From contig JAVSML010020812.1 of assembly GCA_038503035.1 (NCBI GenBank), positions 193,514-257,513 on the forward strand: a DNA stretch of 64,000 nt, read 5' to 3'. Source of the DNA: Crocodylus rhombifer (taxonomy: Eukaryota > Chordata > Crocodylia > Crocodylidae). Below the pieces are notes generated by a model. That model was given only the letters and a program-made list of their open reading frames with translations. It had not been told where the DNA came from and did not search any database. Positions 23,378-34,375 of the stretch are shown in pieces; the first letter of the stretch is position 1, and every line of letters starts with the position of its first letter. A program made the position numbers and the translations under genes.

Positions 23378-24103
23378 TATTATATGCTCCATGGTCCATC
23401 CGCCCCACCTTGGAAATGGCTGCAGTAAGAAAACAGGAGAAATATTTAGGGGAAACATGCATCAGTGCACCAGCCTGGCTCTTCCCCTGATCCTGGGAAT
23501 GCAGATCACCTCATCCTAGTAGGATGCCTGCAGGAGTAAAGGAAAGAGGCTCCCCCATTGATGAAACCCTGATCCTCATGTTCGCTGGCTGAGAGGTGGG
23601 CAGCAGCTGGCCAATCAAGAGAGGGGAACTTCAGTCTCCAGGCTCCTTGCCTTCTCAGCGTGTTGCTGGCAGGGGGTGCTGGTGGCCTCTGCACCCACAG
23701 GGGCAGTGGTGGGATGCACTCCCTGGCCTGGGGAGGGGGTGTCCCAGTAACCAACCACACAACCTCACAGAACAGGCCCAGTCAGGTACCACGCTCTTCT
23801 ACATCTAAGCACAGGCTCTGCAGCTTCATCCCCTATAGTCCTCCTTCCCAGCCGCAGTCCTCCTACTCACGGATCTCTGGCTCTGGTCCTTTTGGGGGCG
23901 GGGGAACACACTACTGTGTGCCTGGGCACTCTCCTCTAGGAGCACCACAGCATGAGCCCTCTGCTCCCAGGATCTGAGGTGTGATACCCTCCACCAAACA
24001 GCTTTAGAGCTTCCCGGTGTTTGTTACATACCCTTCACTCTCCTGCTCCCTTGTCAGCTCAGCCGCTTAGCTATTTCTACAATATCCCCCAGTTACCTGT
24101 GTA
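23378..24103. other. Intergenic, nothing recognised
   Basis: GC-richer than its surroundings, with overlapping low-complexity frames on both strands. No domain or repeat is recognised. Confidence 0.3.
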
Positions 24104-24216
24104 ACCTCAGGTTTCTTTCCTGAAAAATCTCTACACTGAGGACAGGAGATAACTGTATCTAACCTTTCCCAGTAGCGGGCAATGCAGGCTTCTGAGCAGC
24201 ACTTAGCTTGCAGCAG
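24104..24216 (-). pseudogene. RING-exon relic of a third minus-strand TRIM copy
   Basis: The minus strand reads CCSEACIARYWERLD then VISCPQCRDF, which lines up with the second half of a TRIM RING (gene [10 protein letters not shown] and [10 protein letters not shown]). The zinc residues of the second half are mostly kept, but the first half is missing. Upstream (higher coordinates) the sequence runs into a GT/CA repeat and an assembly gap. Beyond CPQC the sequence no longer follows the family. No matching exons were found nearby, so it is a fragment unless the gap hides more. Confidence 0.65.
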
Positions 24217-24218
24217 TA

Positions 24219-24650
24219 GTGTGTGTGTGTGTGTNNNNNNNNNNNNNNNNNNNNNNNNNNNNNNNNNNNNNNNNNNNNNNNNNNNNNNNNNNNNNNNNNN
24301 NNNNNNNNNNNNNNNNNNNNNNNNNNNNNNNNNNNNNNNNNNNNNNNNNNNNNNNNNNNNNNNNNNNNNNNNNNNNNNNNNNNNNNNNNNNNNNNNNNNN
24401 NNNNNNNNNNNNNNNNNNNNNNNNNNNNNNNNNNNNNNNNNNNNNNNNNNNNNNNNNNNNNNNNNNNNNNNNNNNNNNNNNNNNNNNNNNNNNNNNNNNN
24501 NNNNNNNNNNNNNNNNNNNNNNNNNNNNNNNNNNNNNNNNNNNNNNNNNNNNNNNNNNNNNNNNNNNNNNNNNNNNNNNNNNNNNNNNNNNNNNNNNNNN
24601 NNNNNNNNNNNNNNNNNNNNNNNNNNNNNNNNNNGTGTGTGTGTGTGTGT
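24219..24650. repeat. GT/CA microsatellite containing a 400-N assembly gap
   Basis: GT dinucleotides at 24219-24234 and 24635-24650 flank N positions 24235-24634 (exactly 400). The gap is therefore an unresolved microsatellite of unknown true length. Any open frame across it is artificial. Confidence 0.95.
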
Positions 24651-24699
24651 AGGGGGTCCTCCTCCTTGTAGCTGACTTGTATGCTCTGTTGACTTCACA

Positions 24700-26971
24700 A
24701 GAGTTTAATTTCAAAATGAGAGGCCTGTCTTTCCTGGGAGTGCTTTTGTAGTAGAGCAACACCAGTGTATTATACCAGCAGAGTGCTACTGCAGATGCAG
24801 GCGTCCCAAAGAAGCAGTGCTAATTACCCCTGTAGTAAAACACCCCCCTCCCACACAAGCACAACAAGCTACACTGCAGTTTTGAAGTATAAATGTACCT
24901 ACCCTTGGCACTTCTGCCAGTGCAAGTACGCTGGTCAGGGAACACCTCTAAATGTCTATGACTGACAGAACTGGGCCAGCACAAAGCTGTGGTTTGAACC
25001 CTTTGACATTTATTTTTCTGTTGCCTAGGGGGGCAGGGTGGGATGACAAAAGAGAGGAAGGGAAATAAGGAGACCAAAAAATAACTTGAAACAAACTAAG
25101 CCGAACACCAATTATTTTTACACAGAAAAATCATAAATCAAATTTAGGTGGGGTGGAGGGAAGTGGGGGAAAGATCTGTTTTCAAGAAAAAGAAATTGCT
25201 AAATCCTGGAACTGCAGCTGTCTAGCACAGGCCTCTACCACATGTGGAGCAAGAGAAGCTTTTTTTAATTGTCTCTGTACCCCAGCCACCAAGCCAGAGA
25301 GTAATAGTTAATAAAGTGGCGCGGCAGTGGATAATGCAGCTCTTTCTGAGTGGAAGGTTGTGCCTGAGGATCCCTGAGCTGTAGTCCAAGCTCTGGGAAT
25401 AGAGTGATCTACTAGTTGGAAACAGCATAGCCAAGCCCAGAGAGTTAGCATAGTCATTCTCAAAGTGACACACCTTGAATTACAGATGCATGGTCAACTG
25501 TTCATCAACAAGGCAAGAGACAAGTCTTCAGTTCAACCTTTATTGTACTGCACTCAAAGCAGAAAAATACATGTATCCCTTTGTGTCACAAAATGGAACC
25601 GAGCATTGGAGAGAACTGATGGGAACGAAGTTGTTAAATAATGGCATCAGGTCATTTCTGGGGCACCAACTGTCCTGCAACAATATGGTTCCTTCTGACA
25701 AATCTTGTGCCGGGTCATTTTGACTGTATTCCCCCAGACCCTGGAGAGCCAGCCATAGTCAGTCTTCCACTGGTCCTAGGAAAACATTCATTTAGACAAT
25801 TTTTAATGTCCTTGGGAAGACTCAGGGAAGACTCCCTTCTCTCTGCCAGCCTGAAATGCTCCTGTATCACCTTTCAGCCTTCCTTTCTTTGTTTTATGGC
25901 TCCACTAACAAGGCTGCATCTATCCATCTGTTCTCCCTATCTGCTAGGAAACTACTTACAAACACATAGCACGGGATTGCAGTTACAATGCACACTACAG
26001 AAATACACCAATCGCTGCTTGTTGCTAGTGCATTTACCTTAGAAAGTCCTCACACAAATCTTTAGCTATTTACCAATAACCCATTTAATAAAGTGCTTCT
26101 CAGACCTAAGCCTTTTCTTGCTTTATTTTAAATACAGGATCATACTGCAATTTGTACAGTGTTTTATTTTGAATATAGGATAATACTGTTTCTAATATTT
26201 GGTATACTATTTAATAATAATTCAGTGTAAAATCTGTACCTACTAGCTGCACTATGAACAATGGAAGATATTTTCTCACGCCTGCATTCCCTCTCTCATA
26301 CTTTGGTTCACCTCTCAATCTCCACCTTCTCCCAGTTGGGTACCTCTCTCCAACCCACACTTTTTGCCTGTCCCAGGCAATTTGCTTGTACCTCCTCCAC
26401 TGAGACTTGGAGAACTTTGCAGATTCTTCATCTGGAAGAAGAGGAGGAAGGGTAGAAATATGGAGGAATAGACACAGGAAGGGTAGGAGTGAACCAGGGT
26501 GTCAATGCTGTTTTCTCTAGTCATCTCTTTCTGTGCTTTAAGAACTTGAACACATACTATTATCTTGGAAAAAATTACCTTACTTCTGCATACTGATGTA
26601 AGTTGGACTCTACTCTGATAAACAAGTAGGCAGACGAGTAGCAGCTGGGAGTAACTGCTTGCTATAGGAGCTATTACAGTGCCTTGCCACTAGCTGGGAA
26701 AAGAGCCTGTAATGATTGCTTTTCTATAACAAACTGCACCCCGCAATAGAAACAGACTCATTTCACTTACTCTAGTTTATTTTTACTCCCTGTTTTTCCC
26801 AGGGTAACTTTACCCTGGATTCAAGGCACTTACACTGGGTTGGGGTTTATATCATGTGTTCACATCTTCTGCATGCCTGTGTGAACGTGTGTATCTAAGC
26901 CCTGAGCTTTACAGATACCTGAAGAGTCAATGAGGGGAGAATGCAATAGACAAGATAAACCCATTTCAGGG
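24700..26971. other. Intergenic sequence, nothing recognised
   Basis: Downstream of pseudogene B. Contains short unsupported open frames; no repeat family was recognised. Confidence 0.35.
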
Positions 26972-27528
26972 TCAATGGTTATAACAGAGCTGTAAGACTG
27001 CATTCCCCCATATGCAATCATCTCTCTGAGCCTGTGATTCAACCCAACGGTGCCCAGAGAAGGGGACAATTTTCCCTGTAAAAGAGGTTCTGAAAATGCA
27101 GAATGGGTTACTGTTGCCAGTTTTATAAAATGCCACTTGTCCCCCTTCACAGTCCAGGTAAACTCTGACCTTTCTGAACCTCCCACGGAGTGACAGAAGG
27201 GTCTCCTGTGAAGAGGTAAGAGCCCACTACTGGTCCCTTTTCCTCTGGACAGCCCAGATCCCATTTTCTGGTGTGGGGCTCACTGCACCCTTATATTTCA
27301 CAGACCCTATGGTGATCCCTAAAACCCAGCCTCTTTCCTCCTCCACTTCTACCTCCCAGCAGTGCCTTCCCAAGGTAAACTTACAGCTCAGCACACAGGA
27401 AGCAGGGTAAAACCTCTTCTTTTGTTCCAGAAATTGTGCATGGAAGCCCTTGTGAATCATGTTTTTCTTCTCTATGGACATAATGAACCACTGATTTGCT
27501 GTATCTGGATCCTGCGTTACCTCCAGTG
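26972..27528 (-). pseudogene. Gene B exon 7: PRY-SPRY with in-frame stop
   Basis: Acceptor CTCCCCAG, then VTQDPDTANQW, TLGRHCWEVEVEEERGW and ENGIWAV, all PRY-SPRY blocks. TAG at 27227-27229 breaks the frame, after which the same frame continues with VRVYLDCEGGQVAF and FTGKIVPF before diverging. The domain lost only its last third to the stop. Confidence 0.88.
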
Positions 27529-28220
27529 CTGGGGAGAGAACCAGAAACTCAGGGGCAAAGTTCACCCCTGGGGAAGACTGGGACCATTCCTCACCCTCCC
27601 CAGCAGCCCTTTGCTGGCTGGGACACCCCCTGATCAGAGAGCTGCTTCTCTGCTGGGGCTGGACCTGGATGTCACTTCAGCTCCATCCTGCCAGGCCTTA
27701 GGGCTGTTCTTCTCACTCTGCTGGGGCTGCAGAGGCTTCCTGCTCTCCTGCTGCACCTCCTGCTCCCTGGGTTCTACCTACAATTTCAGAAGAGGGGGTG
27801 CTAGGGGGAGGTCTACTGCTTAAGGGAAGGGGAGGGATAGGGTGAGGATTCCTGAGTTTTCTTGTCAAATTCAGCAGGGAAATGAAGTCTATTGTTCAGG
27901 GCATGGTGAAACTAAAGATGAAGCTGCCTATGTTCTACACCCAGTTCTGGAAGAAGCCTGGAGTAAAGCTTGTGAGACCAAGTGCAGAGGCTGGAACTTA
28001 GGATTCCCAGGTGCCCCCCAACCTGGATAGCGGGGGCCAAGACTGGGGAAATCTTTAGCAGAATGTGCACAACCAACCTCCCCTTCTTGCTTACTTGCAA
28101 ATCCCTCCTGAAGATAAGTGAGTTTGGTATTGATCTGCATTGTACTTCAGTAGCAACTGTGTGACCAACTCCCTTAGGTCCCTTCCTGAATGTCCCAAAC
28201 CTCATGGCACTTGTCCTTTG

Positions 28221-28274
28221 CTTTTGCTGCTGGAGATGCCACCCTTTGTTTCTCCAGCTCAGATTTCAGCATCT
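28221..28274 (-). pseudogene. Gene B exon 6: short linker
   Basis: Acceptor TGCCTCTAG followed by EMLKSELEKQRVASPAAK, the counterpart of gene A exon 6. The expected GT donor is CA. At 54 bases the exon would keep frame. Confidence 0.65.
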
Positions 28275-28496
28275 CTAGAGGCATAAAAGGGTTTGGAGAA
28301 ATGTGATTCCATAAGCACCTTGGGGCATTCTGTTCTCTGTGTGTGCACAAGAGGGACCAAGTCTTTGACTGGAGCTGTTCAGCTTGATCACCTCGATGCA
28401 ATTAACTGATTATGCTTCCCTGGGAAGCATAAAGCTTCCATTTTCCACCACTGTCACACTTATCAGGTCCACAGTATCATGCTGTTCAAGGACCTC

Positions 28497-28757
28497 CTAC
28501 TCTTGAATGTGTTTGGCCTCCCAGCACCCCTTCAAGGCAGGGCAGTGATATCTCAGCCAGGGTCTTAATAACCGCCAAGGATGGAGATTCCACAACCTCT
28601 CTGGGTAGCCTGTTCCAGCACTTCCCCACCCTCCTAGTGAGAACGTTTTCCCTAATATCAAACCTAAACTTCCCTTGCTGCAACTTGAGACTGTTGCTCC
28701 TTCTTCTGTCATCTGCCACCACGGGGAATGGTCCAGCTCATTCCTCTTTGGAACCAC
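28497..28757 (-). mobile_element. CR1 LINE 3' fragment
   Basis: The minus strand encodes FRFDIRENVLTRR and [13 protein letters not shown], the C-terminal end of CR1 ORF2. It sits in pseudogene B between exons 5 and 6. The extreme 3' tail is missing. Confidence 0.8.
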
Positions 28758-28908
28758 TTTTCAACAATATCAACAATATTATACATTATTCAAATTCTTT
28801 TTTTAAGGCTAATTTGCAACAAACCAACATTTGGCTTTAAATAAAAAAGGACATGCACCAATCTCTCTTAGAAGAATTAATAATAAAATCTGTGTCACTG
28901 TTTGTTAC

Positions 28909-29026
28909 CTTTGAATTTCTTCAGAGCGTCCTCTAAAAAACCAGTTTGGTAGGAGACAGTGGTAAGTTTTTTTTTTCCAGTTCTTGAGGGATGGCCACTG
29001 GTTTCTGAAAATTTGTCTTCTCACAC
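28909..29026 (-). pseudogene. Gene B exon 5: frameshifted linker
   Basis: Reads CEKTNFQKPVAIPQELE, then an A-run of 10 where 8 keeps frame; the shifted frame continues FLEDALKKFK to a good GTAAC donor. The length of 118 versus 116 bases in genes A and D fits the two-base gain. The acceptor AG is GG. Confidence 0.82.
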
Positions 29027-29653
29027 CCCAAAATGCCTATTTTTTGGTGGGGGAAGGGAATTATTTATTTTCTTTATTGATCATTGTAGCTATTAAAAAT
29101 TGGGCCCAACATCTAGCGTAGAGAACCCAATCCAAGCCATGTGAACCTTTGGCAAACCATTGGAAACTAGGCAAAATTAAGGTTTGATCCTGCATTCACT
29201 GAAGTCAATGAAATGTTTCTCCCTCTACTCCAACTGGAAACTTGTGAGACTGGATCAGGTCCATGGCTTATCTGGTGCAAAATCAACAGCTCCAGTGCTT
29301 ACAAGCTAAAGTGGCTCGGGCATTATGTATCCTCTCTGCTGTGCTTGTCTCCATTGGCAGAGTCACTTTTTTGCCACTCTGGTCCCATACCTGATCCATA
29401 AGCCACATAGTATCAGGGGAGACTGGTCTCTGATGTGGATGCTGGTCCACTTGAAAGTGGCCTGTACCCCTACACCTTCTCCAGTCCATTCTACATAGAT
29501 CACCACATAGCCCCATACGGTGATGATTTTCAGTCACTGCTGAGATACCAGGACTGTCACCAGTGCCCCTGAGGTGAAAAGCCCAGATTCCAGCCCAGCA
29601 TCCAAAGGAGTGGACGTTACTTAGTCCTTTCCTCAGGCTAGATACGACTCTTT

Positions 29654-30263
29654 GGGTCCCTCTACAGGTGCAAGGAAAGGCACAATGGGATCCAATGCAT
29701 GATTCACATAATCACACCTCCTGCCAAGCCATATATGCAAAGCAGAGGTGTGACTGCCAGATCGCGACTCGGATCCCATCACACCTTATTGCTAGTGCAA
29801 GGGAAGCCCAATCATGGGCTCTGTCTGCACTGGCAAGAAGCAAGCTACTGAGGCTGGGAGCTCCTTCTGCTGCCTAGACTCCTAGCCATGAGGGTGCACC
29901 CTGCCCCCACACAGATGAGCTGCAGTTTTCCAGGTGTGGAGGTGTGTGGGGCACACCCGCAGCTGGGAGATCACATGAGCTGCAGTCTCCTAGCTCAGGG
30001 GTGCACATGGCCTCCCCCCAGCTGGGAGCTCCAATCAGGTGATATGGCTCCCAGCCACAGAGGTCACTGATCAGTGATCACATGTTCAATTAATGGCACA
30101 ATAGGAAGCATCTATAAAGTCATTATACATTCTGTGGAATCACTTTGTACCTTATTCCTCTTTTTATCACACCATTAATTGATTGAACACCTGGCTGGGT
30201 GGCCATTTAAGGTGTGATTAACTGGTTAATCACACCTTTGAGTGTAACATGTAAATGGGGCCC
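29654..30263. mobile_element. Possible DNA-transposon MITE, about 0.6 kb
   Basis: The left end GGGTCCCTCTACAGGTG and the right end, inverted GGGCCCCATTTACATGTTA, are similar in layout. Inner GGGAGCTCC-type words repeat. No clear target duplication. It lies in a pseudogene B intron. Confidence 0.35.
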
Positions 30264-30431
30264 AAATCTAAAAGACCAGTGGTCAAGAGATTGCTTTCAG
30301 CTACCAACATGCCTGCCCCCCACACACACACTTTGCCCTGGTGCACTGAGGTGATCTAGCTTTTAAATAGGGTCTCCAAGAAATTCTCTTGCAATGTGGA
30401 GTGTGGCAGGGAATGAGAAGGAGCTACATAC

Positions 30432-30454
30432 CTGCTCGAGGTATTTCAGACATC
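30432..30454 (-). pseudogene. Gene B exon 4: microexon with nonsense codon
   Basis: 23 bases with intact acceptor (CTTCTAG) and donor (GTATGTAG). The third codon is TGA where gene A and gene D have AGA (Arg). Confidence 0.85.
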
Positions 30455-30889
30455 CTAGAAGAGAGAGAGAAGACAGGTAAGTGTTACATGCTTGCTGCAC
30501 ACCAACAAACCCCAATACTTTGGAGAGTCCTTAGCCATCACCACCACCTTGTATTCCCAGCAAATGCCAGCCCTTCAAGATGTTGATATTAAGGAGCCTG
30601 TAAATATGCAGACCCAAGGCTGTGTGAGCTTAATGCATTTAACCACCTCACTCTACAAACAGCACTTCCCTCCCAGTTAGCTACTAGAGGTACCTGATCT
30701 AGACATACAGGGCATGATTCCATGACACTGCTGTTTCTCAGCTCATCTTCTGGGCACCAGTGTCTGGGTGTTACCCAAAGATTCATTGGAGATCACAGCC
30801 ATCGAAAGGAAGAGTGTCTAGCCCTAATATTGGGCCAAAACTATTCAGACACTCTCCCTTTCCTGTGTAGGAATCCCTGCCAGTCTCAC

Positions 30890-31037
30890 CTGCAGGAATT
30901 TACCCGCTGGCTGCTCGCTTCTCCCCTCCATCTCACTGATCAGCTCATTGAGATGGAAAATCTCCTTTGACAGAGCAATGACAAACTCCTGCTTGCTCTT
31001 CTCAAGCTCCCTGTCCAGCTCTTCCAGCTGTGCTAGC
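30890..31037 (-). pseudogene. Gene B exon 3, 3' part
   Basis: Resumes at AQLEELDRELEK and ends QPAGKFLQ with a GTGAGAC donor. Together with the 66 bases at 38075-38140 it gives 214 of an expected 231 bases, so about 17 bases were lost at the insertion point. Its upstream edge abuts the CR1 3' end. Confidence 0.88.
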
Positions 31038-32798
31038 TGATGTCATAGAATCATAGAAGTTGGGCCGGAAGGGACCTTGTAGATCTTCAAGTCCAACCCC
31101 CGGCCCAGGCAGGAGCAAAACTGGGCTCAAATGACTCCAGCCAGGTAGGCATCAAGCCTCTCCTTAAAGACCCCCAGGGTAGGAGCCAGCACCACTTCCC
31201 TTGGAAGTTGGTTCCAGCTCCTAGCCGTCCTGACTGTGAAGTAGTTCTTATGGATGTCTAATCTAAACCTACTCTCCAACAACTTGTGGCCATTATTCCT
31301 TGTTATGCTGGGGGATGCTAGGGGAAACAAGGTCTCTCCCAAACCCTTCTGGTCCCCCCTGGTGAGTTTATAGACTGTCACCAGGTCCCCCCTCAACCTT
31401 CTCTTGTGAAGGCTGAACAGGTTCAGGTCCCGCAGTCTCTCATTGTAGGGTCTTCCCTGTTGTCCCCGGATCATGCGAGTGGCCCTCTTCTGGACCCTCT
31501 CCATGTTGTCCACATCCCTCCTAAAGTGCGGCGCCCAGAACTGGACTCAGTACTCCGGCTGCGGCCTAACCAGTGTTGCATAGAGGGGGAGGATCAGCTC
31601 CTTGGCCCTGCTAGAGTTGCACCTGTGGATGCACGACAAGGTGCGGTTAGCCCTGCCAACCGTGACCTCACATTGTCGGCCCATGTTCATCTTGGAGTCA
31701 GTAATGACTCCAAGATCCCTTTCTGCCTCTATGCTCTAAAGAAGGGAGTTTCCCATCTTATAAGTGTGCTGCTGGTTACTACTGCCCAAGTACAGCACCC
31801 TGCACTTGTCAGTGTTGAAACCCATCCTGTTTTTGCTAGCCCATCCCTGCGACCTATCCAGGTCTTGCTGCAGTCTTTCCCTCCCTACTAGCATGCTCAC
31901 CTCACCCCAAATTTTGGTATCGTCAGCAAATTTAAACAGGGTGCTTTTCACCCTGTTGCCCAAATCGCTGATAAAGAGATTGAACAGCGCGGGCCCAAGG
32001 ACCGAGCCCTGGGGGACTGCGCTGCCCACTTCTCCCCAGGTCGAATATGACCCATCTGCCACCACCCTCTGAGTGCGACCCTTCAGCCAATCTGCAATCC
32101 ATCTGACTGTGTAGGCATCAATGCCACAGTCACCCAATTTTTTTAATGAGGATGAGTTGGGAGACCATGTCAAAGGCCTTGCTGAAGTCCAGAAAGACTA
32201 CATCCACGGTAACACCTGCATCCAAGGCTTTTGTGAGCTGATCATAAAAGGCAATCTTTGGTTGGTCTGACATGACCTGCCCCTAATGAAACCATGCTGG
32301 TCACCCTTGAGCATCATCTCTGAGGCTGGCCCATCGCAGATGTGCTCCATGATGATCTTCTCAAAGAGTTTCCCTAGGATTGAGGTAAGGCTGATGGGCT
32401 TTTAGTTGCCTGGGTCCTCCCTCCTCCTTTTTTTAAAGATGGGGACCACGTTGGCTACCTTCCAATCATCTGGCACCTGGCCCGAGCACCACGAGCGCTC
32501 ATAAAGCCATGCCAAAGGCCCTGCAATAACCCTTGCTATCTCCCTCAACACCATGGGTGGAGAACATTTGGACCCACTGATTTGAACACATCCAGCCCCT
32601 CCAGAAGATCTCTAACCCAGTCCTCCCCAACCTGAGGTCTGGAGGCGTTCCCCTCGAGTCTCCATCCTGTGGGGCACTGAGGGGGCAATCTGCCGCCCCG
32701 ACCCCTTAGCCCGGGAAGTCTGCTGCTTCCCGGGGGCCCGCATCCGAGACATTGCGGAGAGGATCCCGCAGCTCCTCCGGCCCACAGACCACTACCCC

Positions 32799-33152
32799 AT
32801 GCTCCTTATTCATGTGGGCACCAATGACACGGCTCGGAGCACCCCCAGCCAGGTCATGAGGCGCTACAGGGAGTTGGGAGCGGGGCTTAGGGGTCTGGGA
32901 GCTCAGGTGGTGTTTTCCTCGATCCTCCCAGTCTCGGGCTATGGGCTGAGGAGGGAGAGAAGGATCCACGCGGTGAACCAAAGACTGCGGCGCTGGTGTT
33001 ATCAGGAAGGCTTTGGCTTCCATGACCACAGCCCGCTCTTTGGAGAGAGAGGCAGCAAGCTGCTGGGAAGAGATGGCCTCCACCTCTCTCCCCTGGGGAG
33101 GAGGCTCTTCTCAGCCAGGCTGGCTGACCTGCTCCACCAGGCTTTAAACTAA
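32799..33152 (+). CDS. CR1 ORF1 esterase-like domain (inner element)
   Basis: Encodes LLIHVGTNDTARS and DGLHLSPLGRR, matching the G-x-N-D and D-x-x-H blocks of SGNH-type esterases found in CR1 ORF1. The N-terminal GDS block with the catalytic Ser is missing because the element is 5'-truncated. Retroelement-encoded. Confidence 0.8.
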   Translation: MLLIHVGTNDTARSTPSQVMRRYRELGAGLRGLGAQVVFSSILPVSGYGLRRERRIHAVNQRLRRWCYQEGFGFHDHSPLFGERGSKLLGRDGLHLSPLGRRLFSARLADLLHQALN

Positions 33153-34375
33153 GCCCGCTGGGGGATGGGGGGACTACTGCCCCTGCTGGCCCGCTGAATG
33201 GCCCTTGCAAAGCCAGCGGACCAAGGCACTTAAGGGGGCACTTAAGGGAGCCCACCCCTGCCCCAGCCCTGGTACAATCTGTGGGCAAGGCAAGAGCCCC
33301 CAAGGGCACACTTGCCTGCCTGTACACTAATGCCAGGAGCCTGGGCAACAAGCAGGACGAGCTCGTCCTCCTGCTCAGTGAAAAGAAATTGTCATTGGGA
33401 TAACGGAGACCTGGTGGGACTCCACCCATGACTGGACCACGGGTATAGAGGGCTATACCCTGTACAGGAGGGATCGTGTTGACAAAAGGGGCGGGGGTGT
33501 AGCTCTCTATGTGAAGGAAAGCTACATGTCCCTGCAAGCTGATGTTGGCGACTGGCATGGACAGCTAGAGACCCTCTGGGTAAAAATTCGTTGGGAATTC
33601 GGCACAGGGGACACAATGGTGGGAGTCTACTACAGACCTCCCACTCAAAGTCCTGAGCTTGACCAGGAGTTCGCCTGGGAACTGACTGAGGCCGCTTGCT
33701 CCAGGACCTTGGTTGTCATGGGTGACTTCAATTACCCAGACATCTCGTGGGAAGATCACTCAGCTAAATCTGAGCGGGCGCAAAGCTTTCTCTCATGCGT
33801 GGATGACCTCTACCTGACCCAGGAGGTCTATGGGCCAACGAGAGGCAAAGCGCTGCTTGACCTGGTACTGGCTATGGGGGATGACCTAATCGGCGACCTA
33901 GTGATTGATGGGAAGTTGGGTGACAGCGACCATGAGCTGATCACCTTCACCATCTGCCGTAAAGCTGGCAAGTCAGTCAGCAACACAGAAGTCCTTGACT
34001 TCAGAAAAGCCGACTTTGACAGCTCAAGAGGCTAGTCGGTCAGGCCCTCAGGGACCATGACCCCAGGGAGATGGGAGTTCAAGAAGAGTGGTTGCTTCTC
34101 AAGGAAGCGATCCTCAGTGCACAAGCTAAATCTATTCCAACACGGAGGAAAGGCAGCAAGAAGGCACAGCAGCCCCCCGGCTCTCCAGAGACCTAGCGGA
34201 CCTACTGTGGCTAAAAAGGAAAGCCTACAAAGGATGGAGGACGGGATTCACCTCCAAGGAGAATTACTCCGCGCTGGTCCGGTCCTGCAGGGAGCAAACC
34301 AGGAAAGCCAAGGCTGCAACTGAACTCCAACTAGCTTCAGGCATCAAGGACAACAAAAAGTCCTTTTTCAGGTAT

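Noticed and set aside
24067..24762. Long open frames across the N gap (150-231 codons on both strands)
   Set aside because: They exist only because N codons are not stops; flanking residues are GT/CA repeat translations. Only the short RING piece at the lower end is real homology.
28174..28205. Extension of pseudogene B exon 6 into a longer coding frame (to an EGT end)
   Set aside because: Family exon lengths and the gene A counterpart support only about 54 bases; the rest reads into intron with a lost donor.
32887..33558. 223-codon minus-strand frame
   Set aside because: It lies antisense to the inner CR1 ORF1 and endonuclease, is GC-driven, and shows no domain.
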